Part shown: piece by piece, positions 7,936 through 16,961 of the stretch
Layout: every line of letters begins with the position of its first letter
Position numbering within the stretch: position 1 is the first letter of the stretch
NCBI GenBank assembly: GCA_965657965.1
Contig: CBFHQM010000008.1
Location: 9,039 to 73,038, forward strand
Reading direction: 5' to 3'
DNA: 64,000 bases
Source of the DNA: UBA8752 sp965657965
GTDB taxonomy: Bacteria; Bacteroidota; Bacteroidia; Flavobacteriales_D; Sanyastnellaceae
The notes under the pieces: generated by a model
Database searches by the model: none
Told to the model about the DNA's origin: nothing
What the model saw: the letters and a program-made list of their open reading frames with translations, nothing else
Made by a program: the position numbers and the translations under genes

Positions 7936-8607
7936 ATGTCGCATTTTACCCCCTCTTTCCACACCTTCTTTAGCGGACTTGAAGCCCACAATGACCGAGA
8001 ATGGTATGCCGCACACAAATCCGACTACGAGCAACATGTGCGCGACCCATTCAAAGCCTTTGTGACCGAATTGATCGAAGCCTGCGGTTCACGAGAAGAG
8101 GGATATGACACACTTGCGCCGAAGGATTGCATCTTCCGAATCCATCGGGACACACGATTCTCAAAAGACAAAACCCCCTATAAACTGCATGCTTCCGCTG
8201 GCATTTCGCCTGGGGGAAAGAAATCCAGCGATCCCGGACTCTACATCCATGCCGATGCTCACAAAGTGGTCGTTGGTGGCGGGGTGTATTGGGTGGAAAA
8301 AGAGGACCTCTACTTCCTCAGGGAAAAAATCGCACGCGACCCGCAGGCATTCAATGCCCTGATGGAAGCCCCGGCTTTTGCCAGTCAATACGGCCCCGTC
8401 CTCGGAGAGCGAAACGTCCGACTACCCAAAGAGTTTCAAGCGGCAGCTGAGCAGTGTCCTCACCTGCTCAATAAGCAGTTTTTCTATATGGCCGAGCTCC
8501 CTTCGCGCGTTCTTTTGCAAGAGGATATCGTGGATGTGGTCATGGGCTTTTTTGACGCCGCAGCCCCCATGCGCGCATTCCTTCGTTCCGGCCTGCAGGC
8601 TGGCTAA
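7936..8607 (+). CDS. DUF2461 domain-containing protein
   Basis: 223 residues from the ATG at 7936, directly after the preceding stop. It has the DUF2461 hallmarks: FFSGLEAHNDREWY near the N-terminus, the central FRIHRDTRFSKDKTPYK motif with HASAG, and GLYIHAD, followed by VVGGGVYW. The family is widespread in bacteria and of unknown biochemical function. The start is chosen because the family begins with a FTPSFHTFFSGL-like strand at this point. Confidence 0.9.
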   Translation: MSHFTPSFHTFFSGLEAHNDREWYAAHKSDYEQHVRDPFKAFVTELIEACGSREEGYDTLAPKDCIFRIHRDTRFSKDKTPYKLHASAGISPGGKKSSDPGLYIHADAHKVVVGGGVYWVEKEDLYFLREKIARDPQAFNALMEAPAFASQYGPVLGERNVRLPKEFQAAAEQCPHLLNKQFFYMAELPSRVLLQEDIVDVVMGFFDAAAPMRAFLRSGLQAG

Positions 8608-8612
8608 TCGCG

Positions 8613-8620
8613 TAACTTGC
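8613..8620 (+). promoter_or_regulatory. Probable -7 box variant (TAACTTGC) before the M1 peptidase gene
   Basis: It lies in the 21-bp gap between DUF2461 and the M1 peptidase, 8 bases before the ATG. The surrounding 13-mer GCGTAACTTGCAC recurs exactly on the minus strand at 21150-21162, upstream of the GT2 gene, which supports a shared promoter function. Confidence 0.4.
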
Positions 8621-8628
8621 ACTCCTCC

Positions 8629-10494
8629 ATGAACAGTTTGACCTCCATTCTGCGCCACCTCTGTGCGCCCCTGCTTCTCCTGGTTCCCCAACTTGTACTC
8701 GCCCAATACCCCGGCTGGCAACAAGAGGTGGACTACACCATGGACATTACTGTGGATGCCCCTCAGCATCAATATGCAGGGGTGATGGACTTGGTCTATG
8801 TGAACCACAGTCCTGATGCGCTAGAACGCATTCCGTTCCACCTCTTCTTTAACGCCTTCCAACCCGGGAGCATGATGGATGTGCGAAGCCGAAACATTGC
8901 CGATCCAGATCGCCGTGTAGGCGACCGCATCTTGAACTTGCCAGAAGACGAATGGGGCTGGCTCAAAGTCCACACTGCACGGGTGGGCAAAACCGAAGCT
9001 GAATTTGTAACCAATGGCACCATTGGCTGGCTTACGCTCCCAAAATCTCTGGCTCCCGGCAAAAAAACCCGCATTCACCTCGAATGGGATGCACAGGTGC
9101 CGAGGCAGGTTCGCCGTTCCGGCTGGATGAATGCCCAAGGGGTTGAATTGAGCATGACCCAGTGGTATCCCAAAGCGTGTGAGTACGACCACCATGGTTG
9201 GCACACCAATCCTTATGTGGGGCGCGAGTTTCATGGCATTTGGGGAGATTTTGATGTCACCATTCATCTGGACGCAGCCTACATGATTGGCGGCACAGGT
9301 CAACTCGAAAATGCCGAGGAATGTGGCCATGGATACGCCGACGTCGACACCCCGACTGAAGGCGATCTCCACTGGCATTTCGTAGCCGAGGGCGTCCATG
9401 ATTTTGCTTGGGCCGCCGATCCAGATTTCGTTCACACGGTGCGCCAAGTCGAACAAGGCCCCACCCTCCACTTTATCCATCAAAACGACACCAGCTATGG
9501 CGCATGGGACGAACTTCCCGCCATCACGGAGCGCGCAATGCGCTATTACTCTGAACACGTTGGAGATTACCCCTGGCCTCAATACACCGTGGTCGAAGGC
9601 GGTGACGGCGGCATGGAATACCCCATGTGCACCTTGGTTCGAGGCAATCGCAACCTCCGGAGTTTGGTGGGGGTCACAGCCCACGAAATGGCCCACGCTT
9701 GGTTCCAGGGATTGCTGGCCACCAATGAAAGCCTGCATGAATGGATGGACGAAGGCTTCACTTCTTGGATTGAATCTGAATTCTTGGCCGAAGAATTCAA
9801 TGAATCCAAAGACCAGCCCCACTATTGGGCTTATGGCGGCTACCTCAATCTTGTGAGAGATGGTGGCGAAGAGCCACTCTCCACGCATGCGGATCACTAC
9901 GTGACCAACCGCGCTTACGGCACAGGGGCGTACAGCAAAGGCGAAGTCCTCTTGAACCAGCTGGGCGCCATCATTGGCGAAGACGCACGCAATGCAGGCG
10001 TAAAGCGATACTTTGATGAATGGTCCTTTAAGCACCCTGGCCCCATTGACTTTAAACGGGTCATGGAACGCGAGAGCGGACTGGAATTGGACACCTACTT
10101 CCAATACATGTTGAACAGCACCCACCATGTGGATGTGGCCGTGAAATCTGTAAAAGTGACCTCCGACAGCACCTTCATTGTGCTCGAACGTATCGGACTC
10201 CTTCCACTGCCCGTCGACGTGCGCATTGAGACGGCCGACGGCAACACGGTCGATCATCACATCCCGCAAGTGGTCACCCAAGGCCATCGTCCAATCGCAG
10301 ATGGAGAAGTACTCCACAACAGCTGGCCTTGGACTCACCCCACTTACACCCTCGCATTGGCCAATTCTATGCCCGGATGCACCGTCACGGTGGATGCCAA
10401 GAAGCAGACCGCCGATGCAGACCGCAGCAACAATCAAGTTGTCCTGGGCACGGGTGTGATTCAGGAATGGACCAGCGGCAACGCCAAAGACTGA
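8629..10494 (+). CDS. Secreted M1-family zinc metallopeptidase (aminopeptidase)
   Basis: 621 residues from the ATG at 8629, which begins a clear Sec signal peptide (LLLLVPQLVLAQ). M1 signatures are present: the GGMEYP exopeptidase motif (residues 327-332), the zinc site HEMAH (352-356), and the third zinc ligand Glu375 in WMDEGF exactly 19 residues after the second His. The order of a beta-sandwich N-domain, the catalytic domain and a helical part is typical. It likely removes N-terminal residues from imported or periplasmic peptides. No T9SS tail or lipobox is seen, so it is probably periplasmic. It precedes bioY by 4 bases. Confidence 0.92.
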   Translation: MNSLTSILRHLCAPLLLLVPQLVLAQYPGWQQEVDYTMDITVDAPQHQYAGVMDLVYVNHSPDALERIPFHLFFNAFQPGSMMDVRSRNIADPDRRVGDRILNLPEDEWGWLKVHTARVGKTEAEFVTNGTIGWLTLPKSLAPGKKTRIHLEWDAQVPRQVRRSGWMNAQGVELSMTQWYPKACEYDHHGWHTNPYVGREFHGIWGDFDVTIHLDAAYMIGGTGQLENAEECGHGYADVDTPTEGDLHWHFVAEGVHDFAWAADPDFVHTVRQVEQGPTLHFIHQNDTSYGAWDELPAITERAMRYYSEHVGDYPWPQYTVVEGGDGGMEYPMCTLVRGNRNLRSLVGVTAHEMAHAWFQGLLATNESLHEWMDEGFTSWIESEFLAEEFNESKDQPHYWAYGGYLNLVRDGGEEPLSTHADHYVTNRAYGTGAYSKGEVLLNQLGAIIGEDARNAGVKRYFDEWSFKHPGPIDFKRVMERESGLELDTYFQYMLNSTHHVDVAVKSVKVTSDSTFIVLERIGLLPLPVDVRIETADGNTVDHHIPQVVTQGHRPIADGEVLHNSWPWTHPTYTLALANSMPGCTVTVDAKKQTADADRSNNQVVLGTGVIQEWTSGNAKD

Positions 10495-10498
10495 GCCC

Positions 10499-11056
10499 GT
10501 GCTGTCCAACACTTTTCAAACCCGCGGTGTGGCTTGGCCCATCCAAGCCCTTCTTGCCGCCCTTTTAATCGGCGGACTTGGCCCAGTCGTATTGGAAATG
10601 GAGGGCACCCTTCCATTGAGCTTGCAGTCCATGTTGGTCTGCTGGATTCCGCTCATGTTGGGCTGGAAAGCCGGGCTCACCGCACTGCTTCTCTATTTGG
10701 GCGCAGGAGTTCTGGGCTTGCCCGTTTTTGCCGGTCACGCCAGTGGAATGGGGGTGATCGCTGGACCTACAGGCGGGTACCTCCTCGGTTTCCCCATTGT
10801 CGCCGCCCTGCTCGGCTGGATGGCCGACAACTTTGTCGACCGCCCCATCCGCACACAATTCTTGGCCATTGCTGCAGGCATGGTCTTGGGCCATGTGTTG
10901 ATTTTGGCCTTTGGTATTCCTTGGCAAGCCCGCTTCGATCCCGACCTGAATGTGACGGTGTTGATCGAGCGCTTGCTTCGGCCCATTGCCCTTAAATCCG
11001 CCATCGGATTACTTTTGGGTGTCCTTCTCATGCGAACCGTTCAAGGCCGGGCTTAA
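10499..11056 (+). CDS. bioY: BioY family biotin transporter (S component)
   Basis: 185 residues, GTG start. There are five to six hydrophobic helices and the BioY signature, a GLPVFAGHASG loop followed by GPTGGYLLGF. BioY is the biotin-binding S component of ECF transporters and can work with a shared energising module or, in some bacteria, alone. No EcfA or EcfT gene is next to it here. It lies between two unrelated M1 peptidase genes. Its substrate supplies biotin-dependent enzymes such as the carboxylase at 22873. Confidence 0.9.
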   Translation: MLSNTFQTRGVAWPIQALLAALLIGGLGPVVLEMEGTLPLSLQSMLVCWIPLMLGWKAGLTALLLYLGAGVLGLPVFAGHASGMGVIAGPTGGYLLGFPIVAALLGWMADNFVDRPIRTQFLAIAAGMVLGHVLILAFGIPWQARFDPDLNVTVLIERLLRPIALKSAIGLLLGVLLMRTVQGRA

Positions 11057-11060
11057 TTTG
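11053..11060 (+). promoter_or_regulatory. Candidate -7 box (TTAATTTG) before the LTA4H-like peptidase
   Basis: Five of the six fixed positions of TAnnTTTG match, followed by CC. It overlaps the end of bioY and lies 5 bases before the ATG at 11066. Confidence 0.35.
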
Positions 11061-11065
11061 CCGGC

Positions 11066-12967
11066 ATGAACCTGTATTTTTCTCCTGGCCATCGCATGGC
11101 CGGAATTGCGGCCCTGACCCTATTGCTGGTCGGCTGCACCGGTGGATCTGATTCGCCGTCGGATACGACAACAGCCAAAGCCCAGCGCATTGCCGCCATG
11201 AAACAAGTCACAGACCACCACAGCTTCGCGCGCCCCAACGAGGCCCGAATCGTCCATCTCCAATGGGACGCCAATGTCGATTTTGATGCGCGAACCATTT
11301 CCGGATGTGCGACCTACGACGTTGAGACCGCCGCCGATGCCAAGCATCTGGTTTTGGACACCCATGAGCTTGACATCGAAGGTGTGACCGTAGACGGCGT
11401 TCCTGCTGAATTTGCGGTGGGTGCAGGCCAAGAACACCTTGGACAACCTTTGACCATCGACATCACGCCAAACACCAAACAGGTGTCGGTTTGCTACACC
11501 TCCAACCCCGGCGCAGACGCCCTTCTTTGGGTTGAAGCCCAAGGCGACCAAGCTCCCTTTCTGTTTACCCAAAGTCAAGCCATCCTTGCCCGTACCTGGA
11601 TTCCTGTTCAGGATTCTCCCGGCATTCGCTTCACCTACTCAGCCAACGTACGTGTACCCCAAGGCTTGATGGCCCTCATGAGTGCGGAAAACCCCACCTC
11701 CATTGATCCCGATGGCCGCTACTCCTTTCAGATGACACAGCCCATACCCGCTTATTTGCTGGCACTGGCTGCAGGAGAAGTGGAGTACCACACCGTGGGC
11801 GAACGATGCGCAGTGTACGCTGTACCTGAATTGATCGACAAAGCTGCCTACGAGTTTGGTGAAATGGAAGACCTCCTTTTGGCTGCAGAAGATCTATATG
11901 GCCCCTACGCATGGGAACGCTATGACCTTCTGATTTTGCCGGCCGCCTTCCCATTTGGCGGCATGGAAAATCCACGCCTGACTTTTGCTACGCCCACCAT
12001 CATTGCTGGAGACCGCTCTCTGGTGGCCTTGGTCGCTCATGAGTTGGCCCACAGCTGGAGTGGAAACCTCGTGACCAACGCCACCTGGGATGACTTCTGG
12101 TTGAATGAAGGCTTTACGGTGTATTTCGAGCAGCGCATTATGGAAGCGGTATACGGCCGTGAGATCAGTGAAATGCTGGCCACTTTAAGCTACCAGGGCC
12201 TGGTGGAAGAGGTCGATGCCATTCAAGACCTCAATCCCGACGACACCCACCTCAAGCTTCACCTGCAAGGCCGCAACCCCGACGACGGCATGACCGCCAT
12301 CGCTTACGACAAAGGCTACTTCTTCCTCCGTCTAATGGAGGAAACTGTGGGCCGTGAGGCATTCGACGCTTGGCTCAAAAACTACTTCGAGACTTATGCC
12401 TTCAAAGGCATGGACACCGAACAGTTTGTGGTCTACCTCCAGCGCACGTTGTTGAGTGACCCCGCCACCCTGAATGCCGTCAACTTAGAATCGTGGATTT
12501 ATGGTCCGGGTCTTCCCCCCAACTGCCCCACGGTTTCCAGCCCTCGCATCGAGCGTGTGGATGCCGCCTTGGCCGCTTGGGAGTCTGGTGACTTGACCAC
12601 CGGTGACTTGCCTTGGGCAGACTGGATTTACCAAGAGCGTTATCGTTTCCTCTCCAACCTTGCAGACAACACCTCCTCTGCGCGCATGGCCGAGCTAGAC
12701 GCCGCTTGGGCCATTGGGTCCACCGGCAACAATGAAGTCCTTTTTGCTTGGATGGAACAGGCCATTCGAAGCGGCTACAAGCCGGCTTACCCTCGCCTGA
12801 AATCCTTCCTCGTCGAGGTGGGCCGTCGTAAATTCTTGACCCCACTTTACCGGGCCATGAAAGACACCGACCAAATGGACATGGCGCTGGACATTTATCA
12901 GCAAGCTCGCCCTGGCTACCATGCCGTGGCCACAGGAACCATGGACGAGCTGCTCGCGTGGAATTGA
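11066..12967 (+). CDS. M1-family metallopeptidase, leukotriene A4 hydrolase-like lipoprotein
   Basis: 633 residues. It starts with a lipoprotein signal peptide (lipobox LVGC, Cys24), so it is probably membrane-anchored. The M1 catalytic parts are FGGMENP (residues 297-303), HELAHSW (zinc ligands His325 and His329) and Glu348 in WLNEGF, 19 residues after the second His. The exact PAAFPFGGMENP pattern and the C-terminal alpha-helical domain (about 500-633) are those of the LTA4H/aminopeptidase B branch, which also includes cold-active bacterial aminopeptidases. It differs from the first M1 enzyme at 8629, so the two probably split substrate range. The gene ends at a strong terminator. Confidence 0.93.
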   Translation: MNLYFSPGHRMAGIAALTLLLVGCTGGSDSPSDTTTAKAQRIAAMKQVTDHHSFARPNEARIVHLQWDANVDFDARTISGCATYDVETAADAKHLVLDTHELDIEGVTVDGVPAEFAVGAGQEHLGQPLTIDITPNTKQVSVCYTSNPGADALLWVEAQGDQAPFLFTQSQAILARTWIPVQDSPGIRFTYSANVRVPQGLMALMSAENPTSIDPDGRYSFQMTQPIPAYLLALAAGEVEYHTVGERCAVYAVPELIDKAAYEFGEMEDLLLAAEDLYGPYAWERYDLLILPAAFPFGGMENPRLTFATPTIIAGDRSLVALVAHELAHSWSGNLVTNATWDDFWLNEGFTVYFEQRIMEAVYGREISEMLATLSYQGLVEEVDAIQDLNPDDTHLKLHLQGRNPDDGMTAIAYDKGYFFLRLMEETVGREAFDAWLKNYFETYAFKGMDTEQFVVYLQRTLLSDPATLNAVNLESWIYGPGLPPNCPTVSSPRIERVDAALAAWESGDLTTGDLPWADWIYQERYRFLSNLADNTSSARMAELDAAWAIGSTGNNEVLFAWMEQAIRSGYKPAYPRLKSFLVEVGRRKFLTPLYRAMKDTDQMDMALDIYQQARPGYHAVATGTMDELLAWN

Positions 12968-13000
12968 GCCCATCCAACTGAACACACGCTTCAACGCATC

Positions 13001-13032
13001 AAAAAAGGCCACCCCGAAGGGTGGCCTTTTTT
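13001..13032. terminator. Bidirectional rho-independent terminator
   Basis: An 8-bp perfect stem GGCCACCC/GGGTGGCC (13007-13014 and 13019-13026) with a CGAA loop. It is flanked by six A on the left and six T on the right, so it can work in both directions. It sits between the convergent M1 peptidase (+) and PKD protein (-) genes. Confidence 0.93.
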
Positions 13033-13057
13033 CATGGTCAAATCTTGCGAACGGAAC

Positions 13058-16000
13058 TCAACGGCTCAAGTTGATGAACCCCTTGACCTCTCGCTTTTCG
13101 TTGGTGGATTCAGAATACAGCACAATGCGATAGGCGTAAACCCCATCCAGTGCATAGTACCAAAGCGCAGGGTCGGTGACTTCGTTCGACGAATTGCCAA
13201 CCCAGCCTTTGTCCAAATCTGTGGTGTGGAAGACCTCTTCTCCCCAACGGTTGTAGACACTCATGTCGAAACGATCCGGGTCAATGTCTGTTCCGTAAAC
13301 GGCCCAGAGGTCATTGAACCCGTCGTTGTTCGGGGTGAAACTGTTCGGGATGAAAACATTGAAAAAGTCGAAAATCTCGATGTTTCGGGTCAACTGACTC
13401 TCACAACCATTGGTATCCAAAACCGCCAGCGTCACTGGATAAATGCCCCCCTGTCCCAAAGGAAAGGTAAAGGTTGGGTTGGGCTCGAAACTCGTGGCGT
13501 CTTCCTGCCCAACAATAAAGGTCCAATCCCATTCCACCACGTTTGGAGACACGCTGCTCACAAAATCGATTTTGGTATCTGGTGCTGTTGTGGGCTGTGG
13601 CCCAGCGTCAAATCCAATACTTGGCGGTGTGAACACCTGAATGTAGTTGTCTGCAATCGCTGTGTTCACACACCCTGTGGTGGTGATGACCGAAACAGAA
13701 ATGTCGTAAACGCCTGGCGCATCGAAAATGTGGACCGGGGCTTCATCCGCACTTTGTCCGCCATCTCCAAAGTCCCAAGCCTGCGTTTGAACAAACACCG
13801 AAGGAATGCTGTGCACAAAAGGAATGGCTTCGGGCACACACGCCCGTGTCGTGTCGGCCGTAATGAACAAATCAAAAGGCTGTTCAACTTCTACCTCCAT
13901 GCAAGCGGTCGCTGTCGGTGTCGTGCACGCCTCTGATACGGTCACACAAAACTCACCTGTGACTGGGGGCACAAATCCGACCTGATCTTCTTCTCCAGAG
14001 GCAAACGTGATGCCGTCGTACGAAAAGTCAAAACTGTAGCCGTTGCCTTCTCCTCCAGTCACATCTATGGCCGAGAGCAACACTTCGTCTCCAAGACAAA
14101 TCAGATCATCGGCGGCAATCCCCACGGTAAACCCATCGTAAATGCCCACGGTAACAGAACCTGATTGGGTAATGCACCCCGCTCCATCGACACCTTCAAC
14201 GGTATAGGTCGTGGTGGTTTCGGGGCTCACTAGCAACGAGGCACCCAAGCCAACGGGGTCGCCCTCGACCGTCCAATTGTAACCAAAAGGACCGCCAGAC
14301 TCGGCTTCTGCAGTAAGAACGGTGGTGCCATTAATGCAAATCACAACGTCATCGCTCACCACAATGCCCGGAGGCTCCGGGTCGGCCAAATCAAATTCCG
14401 TGATATAGGAGCATCCGGTGTCATCGGACACCTCTAACGTGTATTGTCCAGCCAAGAGGTCTTCAAAGACGTAAAGGCCACCACCGAAGGACTCTTGCAC
14501 AAGGATGCCCGCTGCATTGCTCAACACCAATTCCCATGGCCCATCGGCCGCAGGCTCAGAAATGTTGATCTGAATGGTGCCATCGGTAATGAGGCAGGTT
14601 GGGTCGCTAAAGTCTGTGGTATAGGAAAACCCAGGAACAACCATCACCGTATCGGTCGTTGCACAGTTGTCCAAACCAATGGGCTCGACAAAAGCAACAT
14701 ACTCTGTAGGCGTCCCATCGAAATCATTCACGGTAGGCTGGGCACTGTTGGGGTTGGTCAAGTTGTCTGCCGGCTCCCAATTCCAAACAAAGCCACAGGC
14801 GTCTAGGCCACAGCCTACACACCAACTGACCTCCTCGTAAAAAGCACTGGCCTCGCAACTGACACTGCCATCGGAAGTAAACAGTACCGTAAGGCAGCCA
14901 TCCGGATTGGTGGCGGTCACCGAAGTTTCTGGATAGTCTCCCGTTAAATCTGCCAACTGTGGCGCAGTCGCGTCCGCCCCGTCGAACACTTGAATGTGAT
15001 CGAAGAATCCCTCGATGGCGCCGTCATAAAACAGAATGTTCATCATCGTCCCATCTCCGGGGACATCTGGACAGTAGGTCCAGGTGGTGTTCTCGTTGTT
15101 CCCGTAGCAATACGATGTTGTGCCTTGGCTTGCGCCGCAAGGTGAAGGACCGCCCCCAACGAAAGCGCCTTGCAACTGCACAGGGTCGCCACAAAACACT
15201 TGGTCTGGACCCGCTGTGATGCTGTTCTCTGGACCTTCCACCACCTCAATGGTGAGCGTGGTGTCAAACGTGCAGTTGAAGTTGTTGGTTACAGTGAAAA
15301 CGTAATCATAGAAACCTGGATCATCGAGCACGATGTCGCAATAATTCGCATCGAAGTCTTGATCGATGATGCCAGGCCCCGTCCAGAACGAACTGTCGGC
15401 ATCGAGACCGATGGTCGGCGTGAAAGTCGTCACCCCTGGAATCAAGGCAGGGTTCAAATTCAAACCCCACTCGAAAATATAGCCGTTGTCGATGGCCAAA
15501 TTGTCGAGGACAGAAAAGGTCCACGTTCCATTCAAAGGGCACCCCACCAAATCGCACAGGTTGCCCTCTGAGGCATAAATGCCTGGATTGGCGATGTTGT
15601 TGTTCTCGTTGTTGCCTGCATTGTCCACATAAGCCGTCTGCGTCCAATTGGCATTGTCGTTGATGTTGGTGGCCACATCTGGGTTCGGAGACCAACCGTA
15701 ATCGTACCCGACACCAGGCAGGTTCGAACCGTCGTCGACAGCCTCACCCAAGAAACAACCTCCCCCACCATTCGGGAAACTCATCAAAGACACCGTGGTT
15801 CCATCTGGACAAGACATGGACAAGTCCAAGTCCCCCATGTAGCTGTGCTCCATGTTGACCGTGATTGACTCTAAATCATCGCAGTTTTCGAGGGTCGCAC
15901 CATCTTCAAAAAAGTCGAAGTTCAACTCACTCGTGTAACTGAATCCTGCACCATCCGCCAAGTAAGTCTCCCCAGCCACCACTTGAGGTGGGAGTGCAGT

Positions 16001-16873
16001 CCAGGTCACGCTTTGCACGGGATTGCCATCGACAAAAGCGGGACTACCAGCACACACAGGCGTACTCTGTACACTGTTGAACAACGGAATCGTGCTCACC
16101 AAAACCTGAAGCGGCTGAAGGTTCAAAGACACGCACCCATTGTTGTCGACCACAGTCAGGTTCACAATGTATTCTCCAGGCTCATCAAAACTGTGAATCA
16201 CATTCGCGCCAGTAGACAAGGTGTCGATGCTGCCGTCGTCGAAGTTCCATACCCAATCATCCAAGTTGAAGCCAGGCTCTGCAAAAGAACCGGCATCGCC
16301 AAACGTGATTTCCTCATTCAGGCAAACGCCGATGGACAACGAGTCTGGGTTGGGCAAAGCGGGGTCTACTATGGAACTGATAGAAGTGGGCGTGGCACAG
16401 GGTGTAGTACAACTGATGTTCGCCTCCCAGCCTGGCGCAGTGGTGTTGCCCGGTCCGTTGTCCTGAAAGACAAACGTGAGGCATCCCGTTGGGTTATTGA
16501 TGGTCGCCGTCACAGGAAGTCCTTGAAGGGTGTTTCCAGTATAGTTTCCCATTCCCGGTGAGCCTGCATCAGGCCCGTCGTAGATAAACAGGTAGTCGCT
16601 GTTGTTTGGATTTGGGTTGGTCTCCAATCCAAAAGCAACAAAAGTCACCGACACCGCATCTCCAGGATTGTCCGGACAAAGCGTGTAAGTGTAGTTCGCA
16701 TCTGTGTATGGATTGCCAACGCCCGTCTCGTCGTTTCCATCATCCACAAAAGTTCCCGTACAGGTCTCTTCGGTCTCGTTTCCAATGATGAAAACCTGAG
16801 CCTCTGAGGACAGGGAGAACCCCATCGCCAAGGCAAGGAGAACTTTAAAAAAAGAAGTGCGCTGCATGTTCAT
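13058..16873 (-). CDS. Large secreted PKD/CUB/P-domain/SprB-repeat protein with T9SS type B (gliding motility) C-terminal domain
   Basis: 1271 residues with an N-terminal signal peptide (VLLALAMGFSLSSEAQ). In order: a CUB-like domain (~30-150), a PKD domain (~170-260, WNFDDGS ... FDEPGEY), a proprotein-convertase P-domain (~300-475, with NMEHSYMGDLDLSMSCPDG), a second CUB-like domain (~570-690), SprB-type Ig repeats (~730-980, LLAGQYTLEVSDDTGC), another PKD domain (~1050-1110, WDFGDGGQSADEAPVHIFD), and a C-terminal type B domain (1171-1271, IPNSFTPNNDGFNDLW ... YNRWGEEVF). Type B domains send proteins through T9SS, often for surface attachment linked to gliding. This is probably an adhesin or matrix protein, with no catalytic domain apparent. 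It is downstream of the sigma/PKD membrane pair. Confidence 0.93.
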   Translation of the reverse strand: MNMQRTSFFKVLLALAMGFSLSSEAQVFIIGNETEETCTGTFVDDGNDETGVGNPYTDANYTYTLCPDNPGDAVSVTFVAFGLETNPNPNNSDYLFIYDGPDAGSPGMGNYTGNTLQGLPVTATINNPTGCLTFVFQDNGPGNTTAPGWEANISCTTPCATPTSISSIVDPALPNPDSLSIGVCLNEEITFGDAGSFAEPGFNLDDWVWNFDDGSIDTLSTGANVIHSFDEPGEYIVNLTVVDNNGCVSLNLQPLQVLVSTIPLFNSVQSTPVCAGSPAFVDGNPVQSVTWTALPPQVVAGETYLADGAGFSYTSELNFDFFEDGATLENCDDLESITVNMEHSYMGDLDLSMSCPDGTTVSLMSFPNGGGGCFLGEAVDDGSNLPGVGYDYGWSPNPDVATNINDNANWTQTAYVDNAGNNENNNIANPGIYASEGNLCDLVGCPLNGTWTFSVLDNLAIDNGYIFEWGLNLNPALIPGVTTFTPTIGLDADSSFWTGPGIIDQDFDANYCDIVLDDPGFYDYVFTVTNNFNCTFDTTLTIEVVEGPENSITAGPDQVFCGDPVQLQGAFVGGGPSPCGASQGTTSYCYGNNENTTWTYCPDVPGDGTMMNILFYDGAIEGFFDHIQVFDGADATAPQLADLTGDYPETSVTATNPDGCLTVLFTSDGSVSCEASAFYEEVSWCVGCGLDACGFVWNWEPADNLTNPNSAQPTVNDFDGTPTEYVAFVEPIGLDNCATTDTVMVVPGFSYTTDFSDPTCLITDGTIQINISEPAADGPWELVLSNAAGILVQESFGGGLYVFEDLLAGQYTLEVSDDTGCSYITEFDLADPEPPGIVVSDDVVICINGTTVLTAEAESGGPFGYNWTVEGDPVGLGASLLVSPETTTTYTVEGVDGAGCITQSGSVTVGIYDGFTVGIAADDLICLGDEVLLSAIDVTGGEGNGYSFDFSYDGITFASGEEDQVGFVPPVTGEFCVTVSEACTTPTATACMEVEVEQPFDLFITADTTRACVPEAIPFVHSIPSVFVQTQAWDFGDGGQSADEAPVHIFDAPGVYDISVSVITTTGCVNTAIADNYIQVFTPPSIGFDAGPQPTTAPDTKIDFVSSVSPNVVEWDWTFIVGQEDATSFEPNPTFTFPLGQGGIYPVTLAVLDTNGCESQLTRNIEIFDFFNVFIPNSFTPNNDGFNDLWAVYGTDIDPDRFDMSVYNRWGEEVFHTTDLDKGWVGNSSNEVTDPALWYYALDGVYAYRIVLYSESTNEKREVKGFINLSR

Positions 16874-16925
16874 TCAGAAAGGCAAAGGTGAAACTCAAAA
16901 CGTCTCACTTTCGTTGCTTGGGGAC

Positions 16926-16934
16926 AAAACCTAA
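16926..16934 (-). promoter_or_regulatory. Weak candidate -7 box upstream of the large PKD gene
   Basis: On the minus strand it reads TAGGTTTTG, the -7 consensus with one extra T, about 50 bases upstream of the start at 16873. The 88-bp gap to the preceding gene leaves room for an independent promoter, but read-through from the sigma operon is equally possible. Confidence 0.25.
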
Positions 16935-16961
16935 AAACAAATCAATCCGGCGACAATGGAC

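Noticed and set aside
8821..10512. 563-codon open frame on the minus strand
   Set aside because: It is fully antisense to the M1 peptidase, whose zinc and exopeptidase motifs are intact; the antisense translation has no domain, signal or plausible context.
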